Source of the DNA: Phascolomyces articulosus
Lineage: Eukaryota; Mucoromycota; Mucoromycetes; Mucorales; Lichtheimiaceae
NCBI GenBank assembly: GCA_025677815.1
Contig: JAIXMP010000070.1
Location: 1-64,000 of the forward strand
DNA: 64,000 nucleotides
Reading direction: 5' to 3'
In this document: piece by piece, positions 22,458-35,010 of the stretch
How the letters are laid out: the number at the start of each line of letters is the position of its first letter
How positions within the stretch are numbered: position 1 is the stretch's first letter
Position numbers and translations under genes: made by a program
Notes under the pieces: generated by a model
The model's input: the letters and a program-made list of their open reading frames with translations, nothing else
What the model was told of the DNA's origin: nothing
The model's database searches: none

Positions 22458-25173
22458 ATGGTTGCTGCGGATGGTTATAAAAAATTTGTTGCAACGACAG
22501 CATGAAAAAAAAAAAGAAAACAGTCCCTCGGCGCCTCTTGTTTTTTTTATAATTTCATGTTTTCACGCATATGGTATCGAGCTTCAACTGCTGTATACGG
22601 TGATTCCACGAATGCAACTTTTAAAAAAGACACAGTAAATAAAATACAAGGCGTACATACTATTGAGCCCGCTACTGATTCCCGAATGGAAGGTAGAGGC
22701 ATAATAAGAATAATAATAACATAATCTTGCTTGACCTCATTGACTCTTTTGGTAATTAAATCTTGAAAAAAATAGAGCGCAGCAGCCAAAAACAAAGCGA
22801 TCAAATAAATCCACATTTAGGTAAATCCTTGGAAAAAAGAATACTCAAACAATGATAATAAAAAGAATATTAAAAAATAAAGACATAATTAACAATAGAA
22901 CAAAAACGTGTCTTCGTGAAGAAAAAACGTGGTCGACCCCGCAAAGAAACTTATGGTAATAATAAAAAGGTTGAAAATATTTATGAGATATTATTATTGT
23001 TATTGTTATGATTGAAAGTGTTTCACGGATAATGCGTGCAACAATCAACGGCTAAAACACGAAACATTTTTCTTTTTTCTTATATATTATAGAAAATGAA
23101 CCAAAACGTCCAAAACGTGAATACTTTAAAATTAACACGAAAATAAAGCCAAAACCTGTTCAACAAGAAATACAACAGGATGTTCCACAACAACACGTTC
23201 CACAATTAACCCAGCTACAAGTACCACATCATTTACCAAAGCAAGAAGAAACTTCATTACAACAACAACAAAAAGGAGATCCACCACCACGACAGCAACA
23301 GAATGATCCGCCACAGCAGCAGGAAGATTCACAGCAAACACTTGGTCCACAGCAACAACAACTACAACACTCATTATCACCACCAATGGAAGAACAAAAT
23401 ATTCCAGTCTCAGCATCATCATCAACACCATCATCACCTCCTCCTCCACCGACTATTAATCAAACGTCCAATGGACATAGCAGAACTTTTGCAGCTCCAA
23501 AAGGTAAACTTTTTATTTTATTTTTTGACAAAGATTCAGGAAAACAGATTAATCATTCTGGTATAACTATAATCAGGTGAACTTTATTGTCCATACAAAG
23601 GGTGTCGATCAAAATCAACAGCTTTACCACATAGTTTATATCGTCATATCCGTGCCAAACACTTTGCCAATTTTCCAAAGTTATCACCTTCATGTTTATA
23701 TACTTTCAGATCGCCTGCTGGAGAATTGATTCGGTTTGATGGTAAATTTCCGTTCTTTTATTCCAAATTGTGTCCGAACACCTAAAAAATGGTCACATTT
23801 ATTTTTTTTCGCAAATCCATATATCTAATAATGTTCGTTGAATAGAAAATTCTCGTGAATTACTTGAAGAAGGAACTGAGATTCTTGCTGATAGAACTTA
23901 CAGATCAGTAGCTGGTAAATGATCATGATTATCTTGTATATGCTTACAAACCAATATATATAGAGAGAACTCAGTCACTGATTTTATACGTATATAATAG
24001 AAACAAGATATCATTGTCCCTATAAAAGATGCCATGGGAGGTTCTATTATGCACCAAGTGATATTCGAAGTCACCTTGAATCAAGACATCGTGTTGTTAT
24101 TCAGTCAGATGGAGATTATAGTAAATTAGTTTTCAAGACTACAAATGGACAATTAATTCGGCTGGAAGGTTGCTTATTTATCTATCTATTTTTTTAGTAA
24201 AAAAAAATGTCAACCTTTGTATATTAATTGACGGGACCATACTTTATAGATGAAAGAATCGGTAATTTGTTTGATGATCAAGTGGAGATTATTGTATCGG
24301 TAGATACTCATCCCAACAAAACAAGTATGTATAAAAGGAGAAGAGGAGAGAGATAAAGAATGGATGTGAAATATTAAACTTTCTTTTGTATTTTTTAGAA
24401 GGAGGGACGTTTTATTGTCCATACAAAGATTGTAACATCATGTGCTATTTGTATCGACGTGATTTATACCGACACATCCGAGGAAAGCATTATCGAGAAT
24501 TTCCACAATTAAAATATCATGGTCGTAATGTTGTATTTACAACAGATAGTGGGGTGCCCGTAAATTTTGATGGTACAGTATTATTTATCTCTCTAATTGT
24601 AACAAAAAAAACCCACACAGAGAATATTTACCCTGTATTTACTTGAACTATCACAGAGAGTTCCAGGAATAGTCTTGAACAAGGAACAAAGATCGTGATT
24701 GATTACGCCGAAGATAAACGTGAGTTTCACTCATACTATATAAATATATCTAATGATTTGAATTCTATGTAAAGCTAACCAGTTCCATCATAAAAAAAAT
24801 ACACATCTAGTGGCCAAATATAACTGTCCTTATAAAGGATGCAACAGCAGACATACGACGTTATCTAGTCTCATTCGACATATTCGACCAGCTCATGACC
24901 AAAACCTTCCAATACGACGACAAGGATCACGCGAAAAATGTGTTTATACTGGTCCATCAGGAAAAGTGATCGAATTTGATGGTATATATTACATTTGAAA
25001 AGGGAGAAGAGTCAACTGATAGACAATAAAGGAGAAATATAAAACGTGATAGATTTGAGAATTAATATTCAAACGTGATGGCACTATTTCTTGTAATAGA
25101 ATCCTCGCGAGATTCCTTGAATGATGGTGATCGATTAACTATGACTGAAGTTCCTCCGTCACCACAGACATAA
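22458..25173 (+). CDS. AT-hook protein with four tandem C2H2-like zinc-finger modules
   Basis: Exons 22899-22955, 23093-23503, 23577-23741, 23846-23914, 24001-24168, 24250-24324, 24399-24572, 24657-24719, 24811-24981 and 25100-25173 join in frame. The first exon is uncertain; 22458-22473 (MVAAD) joins correctly and gives 480 aa, at the cost of a 425-nt intron. Seen: an AT-hook KKKRGRPRKE near the N-terminus, a Gln/Pro-rich region, then four units. Each unit has one exon with CPYKxC and a distal RH-x4-H finger followed by a strand ending G-x(2)-I-R/E-F/L-D/E, and one short exon beginning E-x-SRxSLExGT. The first finger is CPYKGC with RHIRAKH; the others vary it. Inference: a nuclear DNA-binding protein, perhaps a transcription factor; target unknown. 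I do not recognise a named orthologue. Every intron is phase 1, making each exon pair a duplicable cassette. Confidence 0.75.
22547..22816 (-). CDS. Possible small single-pass membrane protein (89 aa)
   Basis: An open frame that starts MWIYLIALFLAAALYFF, a convincing N-terminal membrane anchor, followed by QDLITKRVNEVKQDY and a less typical remainder (PLPSIRESVAGSIVC, then AFVESPYTAVEARYHMREN). The ATG has A at -3. It lies antisense to the presumed long first intron of the AT-hook/zinc-finger gene. I do not recognise the protein. It could be a real small gene with an intron (a GT...AG pair near 22652-22623 would also be possible) or a chance frame. If real, the first exon assigned to the zinc-finger gene is probably wrong. 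Confidence 0.3.
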   Translation of the reverse strand: MWIYLIALFLAAALYFFQDLITKRVNEVKQDYVIIILIMPLPSIRESVAGSIVCTPCILFTVSFLKVAFVESPYTAVEARYHMRENMKL

Positions 25174-25700
25174 GTCGTTTGAATCTTTTCCTTTTATCTT
25201 TCTCCCTACTCTCACCATTTTACGTTTTTCCCTTTTCTGTATACATTGCTTCTTCCTATCTTATCCGAACACGAAAAAAAAAGTTTACCTTACTAAAAAT
25301 ACTTAGTTTTTATATACTCTTGTAGAAAAAAGAAAAAAAATTATATATCGAATTTTTAAAAGTTTTTCATCAACGTCCCCTCTTTTGTTTGTCAATATCC
25401 CTCAAAAAAAAAACACTCATACTACGTAAAAAAAAAAAATTATGAAATCTGTGAATGTATATAAAAAATATAAAAAAAAAGTTGTTTATTTTTTTTATAG
25501 GGATGAGAAGGGAATTCTTTTGTGGTATGTGTATGATGTATATATGTGTGGGTGTGGGCGTTTTTTTTTCTTTGTTTTTACATAAAGAGAAACATATATT
25601 TCTCGTCCAGCGATGGATATATGCCAAGACATATTTACAGCTTTTCAGTTTTTTTTTTTCTGATTCAAATGCTTATATAAACCTGACCTTTCTTTTTGAT
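25174..25700. other. Convergent 3' region, A/T-rich
   Basis: Spacer between two convergent genes, with many A- and T-homopolymers that probably include both polyadenylation regions. No gene is seen. Confidence 0.5.
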
Positions 25701-28336
25701 CTATCGTCGAAAGAACCGAAAGCTTAACGTAGATGTAGGTGATGATCCAGAGGATGAAGAACTACTAGCAGGTGATGAAGAGGAGGATGCGGATGTAGTC
25801 GTTGTAGCTGCACTTGCTGCTTGTGCAGCTACTGTTGCAGCCACTCGTTGTTGTTTACGACGATCTCTGAACAAAACACGACGGCGTTCAATTTCTGCAG
25901 TGGAAATATCAGCACCTACACCTGTTTTTGAAAAGACACATTCCATAAATCGATGACAGTTAACTAAACGTCGAGGCATGCTTTGAAGAACAGGGAATAT
26001 TTCAATGGGATCATCTAATGACCAAATTCTCTTTTCGTTCATTTTAATAATTGTTAATGCTACTCGGAATAGAACCTTGCTGCCTTCACTATATTTCCAA
26101 AAAAATATTTAGAGAATTTATTAAATTATTATAGGATTCTATTTTTATGATTTACGGGGAAAATATAGATGAGCTTACATGTATAATGAATCCCAAACAC
26201 GTAAAACAGTCTAAAAAATAGTTATAAAGTTAGGATTGGAATGATTCATTAGTTTGTTATTTATATATATATATATATATATATGTTGTTACCTCAACTG
26301 GTAAGATGTTGATAAACAACGTCAAGAACCAATGACTAGTGACAAGTGTAATGGAAGGCAGCCCTTCAGATTCTACACATTCCCAAAAACATTTGCCATT
26401 ACCAATCTTATTCCAGACACCAGGCAAACGTTCATAGACCATCATCATCAAGACAGTTTGATCAATATGGGCACCTTCCATGGTAACATCATACATATTT
26501 TCAGGGAAATAATCATAAACGGTTGTAATCAACATCCAAAAGGCAGCTTCTTCGCCATCTTCAATGAACAATAAGAAGAACCCGGCCAAGTAATTGAGAG
26601 ATTGGCAATAACCGATATGAGGTGCGTAAACACTGAATGCGAGTAAGATACGTCTCAAAGCACGTAATTTAGGATTTGATTCAGGATCCATGGTGACTGT
26701 ACCATCTTCAGCAGTAACACCGCATGCAAATTGATCATTATCAGGGAATGTTCGATGTAAATCTATAGATATATAGTATACCAACTTGTAAGCTTTAAAA
26801 CTTTTGAATAGTTTGAGTGAAAAAAGGAGTGTATTTTTACCTCTGTTGATAATTTCCGCATATTCATTATGTTCACCCATTGCTTCGGCAGTTTTGACAA
26901 GTGAGTCGTACAAACCGGCGTTGGCTTCCATTTTAGCTTTGGCTCCGCTATAATGCATCCAAGCCTAAAGTTATAAATAATGCACACACCAACAACGATC
27001 CATCATCCATTTTTAGTAAATCATCATCCCCATCGCATGGTTAATTGTTTGTGTTATCTATTAAAAATAATAATTATAATAATAATAATAATATACAATA
27101 CCTTGCCACGAAGATTATGTGGAATTCCTTTACGAACATAACGCTTCACTATATTAAAATGATGTATATAAAAATGATCAATTCATAGTTCATAAAAAAA
27201 CCAAGGCATGTCCCAAAAGTGGTAGGTTTTATAAAAATAGATTTTTGTTTTTGTTTTCAAAATCCCCACGCATGCTCACAATTCATGATTTTTTAACTTA
27301 CATTTTGAATTCACAGCTGGCCATTCACCTTGATTTTCATCAAGGAGAGATTGCCATTTGGCGTTTTGTCGTTCAAGAATAGGTTGATAGTCGAGCTCAA
27401 ATTGGATTTGATCGGCAAGTCTGACCCATTGGGTGGGCTGTTTGAATCCATAAGCATCCCTCCGCTCTGACTTTTCATTGGGTCTCCGATCATCATCAAC
27501 ATCAAGAGTATTATTCGCATCATGCTGCTCCTCATTATCCATCCTTCGTTCTATAATATGATTATAATTATTAATTGAAATAAATAGATATGTAATAAAA
27601 TCAAGGGAAAAAAAAGAAAAACAAAATGTTATGTAATGTGGTGACGGTGAAGCCATTTCATTTTTGAAAATGTATTCAACAATGGCAGCAATAGTAAGTA
27701 AAAAAACGACAGAGAGGATTGGCCCTTACTTTCTTCATCCTGCTTTATCCAGGGACACGGCGATGCAGGTGGTGGCGGAGTGGAAGGCATGGATAACTCA
27801 TCATCCTCATCCTCTTCTACTACACTACTATTACTTGCGGTAGTACTACTGCTACTCGTTTGTTTTAATGAAGACAATGAAGAAGAATAGCAACTAGAAG
27901 CAATACTTGATGAAGATAAATTAAATCCAGAATCATAATAAGGTGAATAAGGTTGTTCTACCACTTGTCGCTGTGAAGTAGGTGTTCTTGGACTACCCAG
28001 CGGACTTGATTTATATGACTTATTAAGGCCTGGTGAGGTAGCTGTTGGTGAGCTTTGAGATGGTTTTAATGTCAACGGAGGTGGAGTTGAATGCACTGTC
28101 AAATAATTACATCGTCTGTTATTGTTATTTTTATTATTTAACGTGAATGATTTTGTGGGTGATACGGTTGTTTCTGTTGAAGAAGAAATATCAGTCGATG
28201 ATTTTGCTGCCGTTGCTGAAAGATGAAAACCAGATCTTTGACGCTTTAAATAAGTATCGACAGACAAATTTTGAAAAGCTTGACGTAAACTATCTGGCTG
28301 TGATTGTTTTCTTGAAGGACTGATATGGGTCGTCAT
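25701..28336 (-). CDS. TBC-domain Rab GTPase-activating protein (Gyp3/Msb3-GRTP1-like)
   Basis: Seven exons (28336-27730, 27550-27302, 27148-27102, 26964-26841, 26762-26293, 26210-26179, 26088-25701) give about 638 aa. Seen: a Ser/Thr/Pro-rich N-terminal region (residues 1-200); the TBC entry motif KRYVRKGIPHNLRGKAWMHY; the arginine finger in IINRDLHRTFPDN; the glutamine finger in HIGYCQSLNYLAGF; VTSHWFLTLFINILPVE; and VLRVWDSLYIEGSKVLFRVA. The C-terminus is a basic and Ser-rich tail after RRVLFRDRRKQQR. Known: TBC proteins with intact Arg and Gln fingers stimulate Rab GTP hydrolysis; the closest architecture is Msb3/Msb4 in yeast and GRTP1 in animals, which act in exocytosis and actin organisation. 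An upstream in-frame ATG at 28390 exists but adds a hydrophobic stretch that looks like 5' UTR, so 28336 was chosen. Confidence 0.88.
26263..26284. repeat. TA dinucleotide microsatellite
   Basis: A run of alternating T and A lies within an intron of the TBC gene, immediately 3' of exon 5. Confidence 0.7.
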
Positions 28337-30564
28337 ATTTGAATGATATATGAGAAGGATGATATACAAGAAAAAAAAAGAGGTATACAAAATGAAAAGG
28401 AAAGGAACGGGGTGAAGAAGGGAATAAAAAGAGATAAAGAAGGAAAAGAAGAATTGAAAATAATAATAAAAAAAGATAAAAATAAAGGAAACGACGAAAA
28501 GGTCAAGAAAAACTCCCTCTTTTTTTTTTGGGATCCTTTGTTAAAATAGAACCAAACACATGCACACACACACACGCACACACACCACCGATACACTTCC
28601 TCTCTATATGCGGCTTTTTTTTCGAACTCCCTATTTTTATCATCACATCTGCAATGAATTATTTTATTACTATTAGTTCTATTATTATTATTATTATAAA
28701 GTAGTTAACCCACTTTTCTACTTAGTACGTCCACTCTGTTAATATCCCTGAGAAAAAAAAAAGTCATTTCAGTTTTGAAATCTTCATCATGAACAACCAT
28801 TTGTTATTTTTCTTATTCTTTTTGGTAACTTAATAACATACAACAAAGTTTTCGTTAGGAAACTAATTGTTTTTTTTTTCAAATATAGTATATTAAGCTG
28901 AGCCTGCTTTAATGCCAAGCAGTGCGTTTGGTTGGTTGGTGCGTTTTTTGGTTGGTTCCTTATTAGTACAGAATACCGCTGATGATTAATGATGATAATG
29001 GTGATTTTTGAATTGTTTATAATATATAGTCATCAGATATTAATCTAACTGTAACTTGAAACAACAATATCTTCCTTTCAAACACTTGTTTTATTTTCTC
29101 CTTCATATATAAAATAACTGTCTAAAGGATTATTAGTTATTGAAAATATTGTAACTACTACATTCCTTATAACTATCTTTGGCTAGTAATAAGTGGCTAG
29201 TAGTAGGTGTAATCCTGGTTCATATTCATTGTAATATTATTATTTGTAATACAGGAATATCACTTTTTTACAAATCTGCATGCATGCATGCAGTAAATCG
29301 ACCTTAAAAAATGATGCATCTTCTACTTGGTAATTTACAAAATGATTTCTATATTTGATACTATTATTCGATTAGCTATCCGTAGATCATTCAACAACCG
29401 TTTCTTTCATACATATCCATTTTTATTATTTAAGATTAAGTAATAGTACCAAACATATGGTAAAAAACCTTTAATTACCGTAATTATACAAACCGAAGGG
29501 GATGTGTGGGAGTCTCTTTATTTCGTTCCTTTCATTCGTTTACACATACTTAAGGTTGAAACGGGATTAAAGGGGGAGGGAGAAGGAGAGAACGAACAAG
29601 CATCTTTTTCATCAAGATACATGGTTCTTCCCATTATATTTTTTATTTCCTCCTCATTCTCATCATATTCGTTTTGTTATTTCCCCTTTATATCGCTGTT
29701 AACATATTATTATGATGGACATTGTGTGATACGGTTTGATGATATATATTATTAATAAATAAACATATATACATCAAGTCGTAGAACATTATCACCGGTA
29801 TTTTAAAAACTGAGATTTTTAAGAATAATATAACAGCAGATAAGTTACTTGATAGTAGTAAATAGTAACAGTAGTATTATTATTTTCAAATCAACTGTAT
29901 ACTATATATATTTTGCGTCATTATGAACCCAAAGATAGTTTATCCACTTTATTACCCGCGCAAAGTTAATTATTTTTACTCTTATTATTATTATTATTGC
30001 ATTACAACAACATGGAATCTTTCTTTTTAATTTATCCAAGATTATATATATCCATCAGAACAACACGAGGTATATGCTGGTAGTTGTTGTTGACCTTCTT
30101 TTTACCATATTATTCCCTCCTTCCTATAAAATAATGCCATAAATATATGTTGACATCTCCTACCCTACTAAGAATCTTATGACATATTTAAATATATCAT
30201 TTTCACAAATAGAACTACTATGTACCCAACATAATAATCATAATATTGAGAATCGCAGCATCATTTTTGTAACGTCAGCTTACATCATCTTTAATGACAT
30301 TCACTGTTTTTTGTCTCTTTCTTTTCATACATTGATTTCATAAAATCATTGAATATATGCTTATATCAAAGGATTGAGGGTTTCATTCGCATGAAAAAAT
30401 ATAAATTTATTGATTTGATTCAAAATGACTCAAGTATCCAAATATGCCAAATTCGAATTATTCGGGTGACTTTCCGCCATAACAAAGCCCGCGTTTTTTT
30501 TTAAAACAAATATTTTTTTTTGGTCGCGTCTGTCTCTTTGACTAGTGTACATTAGAAAAAAACC
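28337..30564. other. Divergent 2.2-kb spacer
   Basis: Lies between the divergent TBC gene and eIF2B epsilon gene. It holds an AC/GT microsatellite (about 28558-28585), TTA-triplet runs, a GCATGCATGCATGC run near 29278-29291 and many homopolymers. No supported gene or structured RNA was seen. Confidence 0.45.
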
Positions 30565-33516
30565 ATGCCACCAAAGAAACGTAACGCTCAACAACAACGT
30601 GGTGAAGAAGACGGTGAGAAGCCTTTTCAAGCTGTCATTCTTACTGATACATATGACGATCAGTTTCTTCCCATTTCACAAGAAATGCCACGGGTAATGA
30701 AAAAATAATAGACTTGTCGATCTTAGATATATACAAGTGAAAAGAAAAAAGGAATCCTGAAGTTAACACTTTCAAATTATCGGTCATGGTGGGGAATCAT
30801 TTAATAGTGTTTAATGCCATTATGTAATACACCTCTTATCGAATATACTCTCGAAATTCTCGCCATTACTGATGTTCAAGACGTTTTTATTGTTTGTACC
30901 AATCATATTGATAAGATCAAGGAATACTTTGAGTATGGCTGTTTCTTTCTGTTGTTCCTACCCTTTTTTTTCATAGTGCACACGAAACAAAAATATGTAA
31001 AATTATATACTCATATCTTTTTTTCATTTCTTCAGACATTCAAGCTGGGCACAACCCCATAGCCCATTAAAAGTTAAAGTAGTTCAATCACCCGAAGCAA
31101 TGTCAGTAGGCGATGCTATGCGTGATCTTGATACACGTCATTTAATTACGACCGACTTTATTTTAACCTATGGAGATCTTGTTTCCAATATCAAACTCGA
31201 CAAAATCCTCGAATCACATCGTGCACGTAAAAAGACGGATAAAAATTCCATTATGACCATGGTATTGAAGGAAGCTACACGTACTCATAACAGTCGACCT
31301 AAAGATGATTCAAGCGTATTCGTTCTTGATCCCAACAATAATCAATGCCTGTATTATGAAGCAGTACAAGCATTGCCTCGAAAAAACCGAATTGAAATTT
31401 CACCGGAATTGTTTGAAAAACATGCAGAGTTTGAGTTCCGTAATGATTTGGTGGATCCATTCTTGGATATCTGTTCTGCTGAAGTAAGTTAAGAAGAATA
31501 TTGGTTGATCTTGTAGGGCTCATGAATCGAAGAGAGAGAAAGGAATTACTTTGCGATAGGAGAAGATGATGAATAACAGTGGTTTCTTTATATTGAAATG
31601 ATTTAGGTCCCTGCATTATTTACAGAAAACTTCGATTGGCAAAAATTAAGAACTGATTTTGTTCACGGTATTTTGACTTCAGATATTCTTGGAAAAACAA
31701 TTTACAATGAAATTGTATCTGAACCTTATATTGCTCGTATCCAAAATGAACAATTATACAGTACCGTCACGTAAGATATATATAAAAGAAACAAGGGCAA
31801 TTGAAGGAAGAGGAGATACGAAGTTGGAGATAGAGAGGAATAGAATGCAAAATTAATCTTCTAAAAACATTTGAAACCATGTTTTCAGCAACCATGTATT
31901 AAATCGCTGGGTATTCCCCATTGTCCCCGAAACAAATCTCCACCAAAACGACAATTATCGATTCTTACGTGGCAACATTTACAAAGCATCCGATGTCACC
32001 TTATCTCGGTTCGTTAGTTTGTTTATTATTTTAAACTTTGGAATTCTCTGAAAAAAAATCATGCATGCAATAAATGAACCTAACTTTCTCTCCTCTTTTA
32101 TGTTAGATCATGTATTATAGACGAAAATGTACAAATTGGATCGGGTACAGTGATTGGTGAAACTTCACGCATTGCAAATTCGGTAATTGGACGTAACTGT
32201 AGTATTGGTGATAATGTTGTATTAAATGGTGCCTATATCTGGGATAATGTGACAATCGAAGCAAACAGTGTTGTCACCAACTCAATTATTGCTCACAACG
32301 TCACTTTGATGGATAAAACAATCATTCACAATGGTTGTCTTGTATCATTGAATGTCGCATTGGGCCCTGATGAAGATATTTCAAAATACTCTCGATTGAG
32401 TCTGGCACCACAACCCAAGAATAATATATTTGCTGACGATAGTGATGAAGAAGAGGAAACAACGGGTAAAGAAAACAGCCAAACATCTTTTTTTTTGGGA
32501 GAGGGGAGAAGTGTGAAAACTTTTATAATTTTTCTAATTTATTTTTTTTACTTGTGATTTAGATCATCCTGTATTGACAAATAATAGCCATCCCGACGTA
32601 TACTTTTGGACTGAAAGAGGAGGAGATGATGATGATGTGGATATCCGAAATCTTAACTTGGGATCATTAGGTAAGATGATTTAAAAAAAATACAATGGAT
32701 ACCTCTGAGTGAGTGTATATGTATTGAGCAAATCTATATCGGTGACATTTTTCTTTTTTTTTAAAAAAAAAATAGCATACAATATGAACGACTTAAAGAT
32801 CGAAGAGGGCGAATTAAGTGATAGTGCATCTGAAGTTGGTGAAGTCTCAGACGATGAAGATGATGATTCGGACAATGATATTGCTGGATCATTTGGTGGA
32901 GCTTGGGATACTCAAGGTGCCAATAAATTGGCTGAATTCAAGAAGGAAGTAGCACAAACAATGGAAAGATCCCTTACCGAAAAGCATACTGTGGACGAAA
33001 CATCTCTTGAAATCACTGGTTTGCGTATGGCACATAATGGTACTTATGATCAAGTACGTGAAGTGATGATTCCAATGTTATTGGATCATGTGGATGTTTC
33101 CAAGAATGCCATGGGCAATATGAGAACAATGTTGGAAAACTGGGCTCCTGTTATCCACAAGGGTTTAGAAGATCAAGCTCATATCTTAAGTATATTCCAG
33201 GTAATATATATTGGAGCAAAAAAGTGAAATAGTAGCACAGTACTATTATGATTTTTTTACTAATATCACTCACGATTGGTTCATTTAGAGACATTGTGCT
33301 GAAACTGATGCATTATCCAAATTATTTGTTGGTATTTTACAAATCTTATATAATGAAGATATTGTGGATGAAGATGCAGTTCTTAAATGGTATGAATCAG
33401 ATGCATCCAAGAGCGGCTCACCCGCTGAAGTCAAACTAAGAGAACGGGCAACCAAATTTGTGGATTGGTTACAAGAAGCCGAGGAAGAATCATCAGAAGA
33501 TGAAGATAGTGATTAA
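30565..33516 (+). CDS. GCD6: Translation initiation factor eIF2B subunit epsilon (Gcd6)
   Basis: Nine exons (30565-30693, 30808-30932, 31036-31483, 31607-31770, 31889-32008, 32107-32465, 32563-32670, 32776-33200, 33289-33516) give 701 aa, close to yeast Gcd6 (712). Seen: an N-terminal nucleotidyltransferase-like domain (FQAVILTDTYDDQFLPIS, CLMPLCNTPLIEYTLE, DFILTYGDLVSN). Hexapeptide left-handed beta-helix repeats follow (IGSGTVIGE, NSVIGRNCSIGDNVVLNGAY). After an acidic linker comes the C-terminal W2 domain (LEITGLRMAHNGTYDQV, VLKWYESDAS, KFVDWLQEAEEESSEDEDSD) with its acidic/aromatic boxes. Known: eIF2B epsilon is the catalytic subunit that exchanges GDP on eIF2, and the W2 domain contacts eIF2; the complex is the target of translational control by eIF2-alpha phosphorylation. 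Essential housekeeping gene; no defects seen. Confidence 0.96.
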
Positions 33517-33909
33517 ATACTGTGTAAAAAAAGTAATAATAATTAAAAAAAGAATTCCATACATTTTTGGCATGTTTTGCTTATCAATAGATACTAAACA
33601 CAGATTCCTCTCCTTTTTACATTTTTTTTATTAACGTTACATTCGAATAACACCAATGCAAACATCTATAGTAATATGGGATAGGATAAAATGAAGTGGG
33701 TGATGTATATATGATAATAGTAATAACTAAATGATGAGGTTGTTTTTTTTTCAAAAAATATAAAGCGTGCGCGAGAGGAAAGAGAATGGAGGTGAATATG
33801 GTCTGTGTCGTAATAATGCGTGCATAATAAAAAATGGGTGATATAAAAGTTGTTGCTTTATGAATTGACCGAGTATTTGTAACTAAAAATACGAAAAACA
33901 TTAAAGCTA
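33517..33909. other. Convergent 3' region
   Basis: About 390 bp between the stops of eIF2B epsilon and the Pol I subunit gene; AT-rich, no gene seen. Confidence 0.5.
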
Positions 33910-34519
33910 TTAGTTAATATCACAATCCCTTTTCACTTTCCCTCTCTTGAATTTGGTGACGATATAAACATACCCGCATTTTTTACAGCTATAAAAGACA
34001 GTTTGACCTTCATCTGCAGAACGTAACTGCATAGTATGATAGGCCATTTCATCGTTATCACAGTTTGGACATTTTTCTTTGATCTAAATATATAATCCAT
34101 ACGTCTGTTAGTTTTTTTTCCTATTTCATTCAAATATCTCTGTATATAGGTAACAAAATGTCATTTATATAGCAAGTTTTACCGTAGCTTCAGCTTCCTT
34201 GGCATTCTTGCTTTGTTGAACCAAATGACGTCTGGCTTTCAATGGCGACTGAAATGCGTGTGCTGATGATGTTGTAACCACTTTTGTTTGTTCATAACCT
34301 ATTTTATTATTGAATCTTTGAAGGTTAGTCGACCTTACTATTTTGTTTGGCGTAACTTATATGTAGGAGAAAAGCCTAAAATAACATGCCTGCTGTTTGA
34401 AATGCATGACTACATTGATTGCATAATAAAATATCGTCGTCAGCGCCAGGCATATCAAGTAAATTGCCACATTCTGGGCAAAATAAAAGTGATCCGATCA
34501 AATTGGTGTTAGTGGCCAT
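33910..34519 (-). CDS. RPA12: RNA polymerase I subunit Rpa12 (A12.2)
   Basis: Three exons (34519-34390, 34298-34183, 34083-33910) give 139 aa. Seen: an N-terminal zinc ribbon (LLFCPECGNLLDMPG, LLCNQCSHAFQ), a linker with KVVTTSSAHAF, and a C-terminal TFIIS-type zinc ribbon (IKEKCPNCDNDEM, YHTMQLRSADEGQTVFYSCK, KCGY) with the catalytic acidic pair DE in RSADEGQTVF. Known: Rpa12 provides RNA cleavage and proofreading to Pol I in the nucleolus; yeast Rpa12 is 125 aa. The first intron appears to use a GC donor: exon 1 must end at 34390 before GCATGT to keep the frame and rebuild FQTAGYEQTKVV; no GT donor nearby works. Confidence 0.93.
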
Positions 34520-35010
34520 GTTAAGTATGAATCGATCCCGAAACGAACTATTTCAAAAAAAAAAAATCCTGGTGCTCATGCAAGAATTTGACAACTGTGA
34601 CTCGTTTTTGCATATAACTGGCGCGAATCCAGTTACATATAGGCTATAATGATTCCCTCGTCGCATCATAAAAAAAATACATACAAAAATATAGCTTTAA
34701 TGTATTCAACGAATGTATTATGATGATGCTCGTTCTTTTTTGTAATGTCCAAAATCGCTCTTTCTAGAGGATATGTATGTTAATGGATAAAAATACACTG
34801 TACTTCATCCAGTTACTTGCTTACAGAAAAAGCAGGAACTTCGTGCGGTATTCCTTTCCAAGAAATTTCCAAAAATTAACTATAAGTTACTCGCTAAAAA
34901 TGAACCAAACAATATAAAAAATATATATGTAAAAATGGAATTTATTTTGAACATTGATAATTTTTATTTGTATTCTCTACATGTAGGATATATATCACAT
35001 AATTTTTTTT
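34520..35010. other. Spacer upstream of RPA12
   Basis: About 490 bp containing the Rpa12 promoter and the 3' end of the GPI-protein gene. No gene seen. Confidence 0.45.

Noticed and set aside
28343..28596. Lys/Glu-rich plus frame and Phe/Ser-rich minus frame upstream of the TBC gene
   Set aside because: Both derive from purine/pyrimidine-biased promoter DNA and a CA microsatellite, with no conserved feature.
29504..29755. 83-aa plus-strand frame in the 28-30 kb spacer
   Set aside because: Phe/Ser/Tyr-rich composition typical of random AT-rich sequence; no conserved motif.
34288..34649. Plus-strand frames opposite RPA12 exon 1
   Set aside because: The minus strand encodes the CPEC/CNQC zinc ribbon of Rpa12; the plus frames have no motif.
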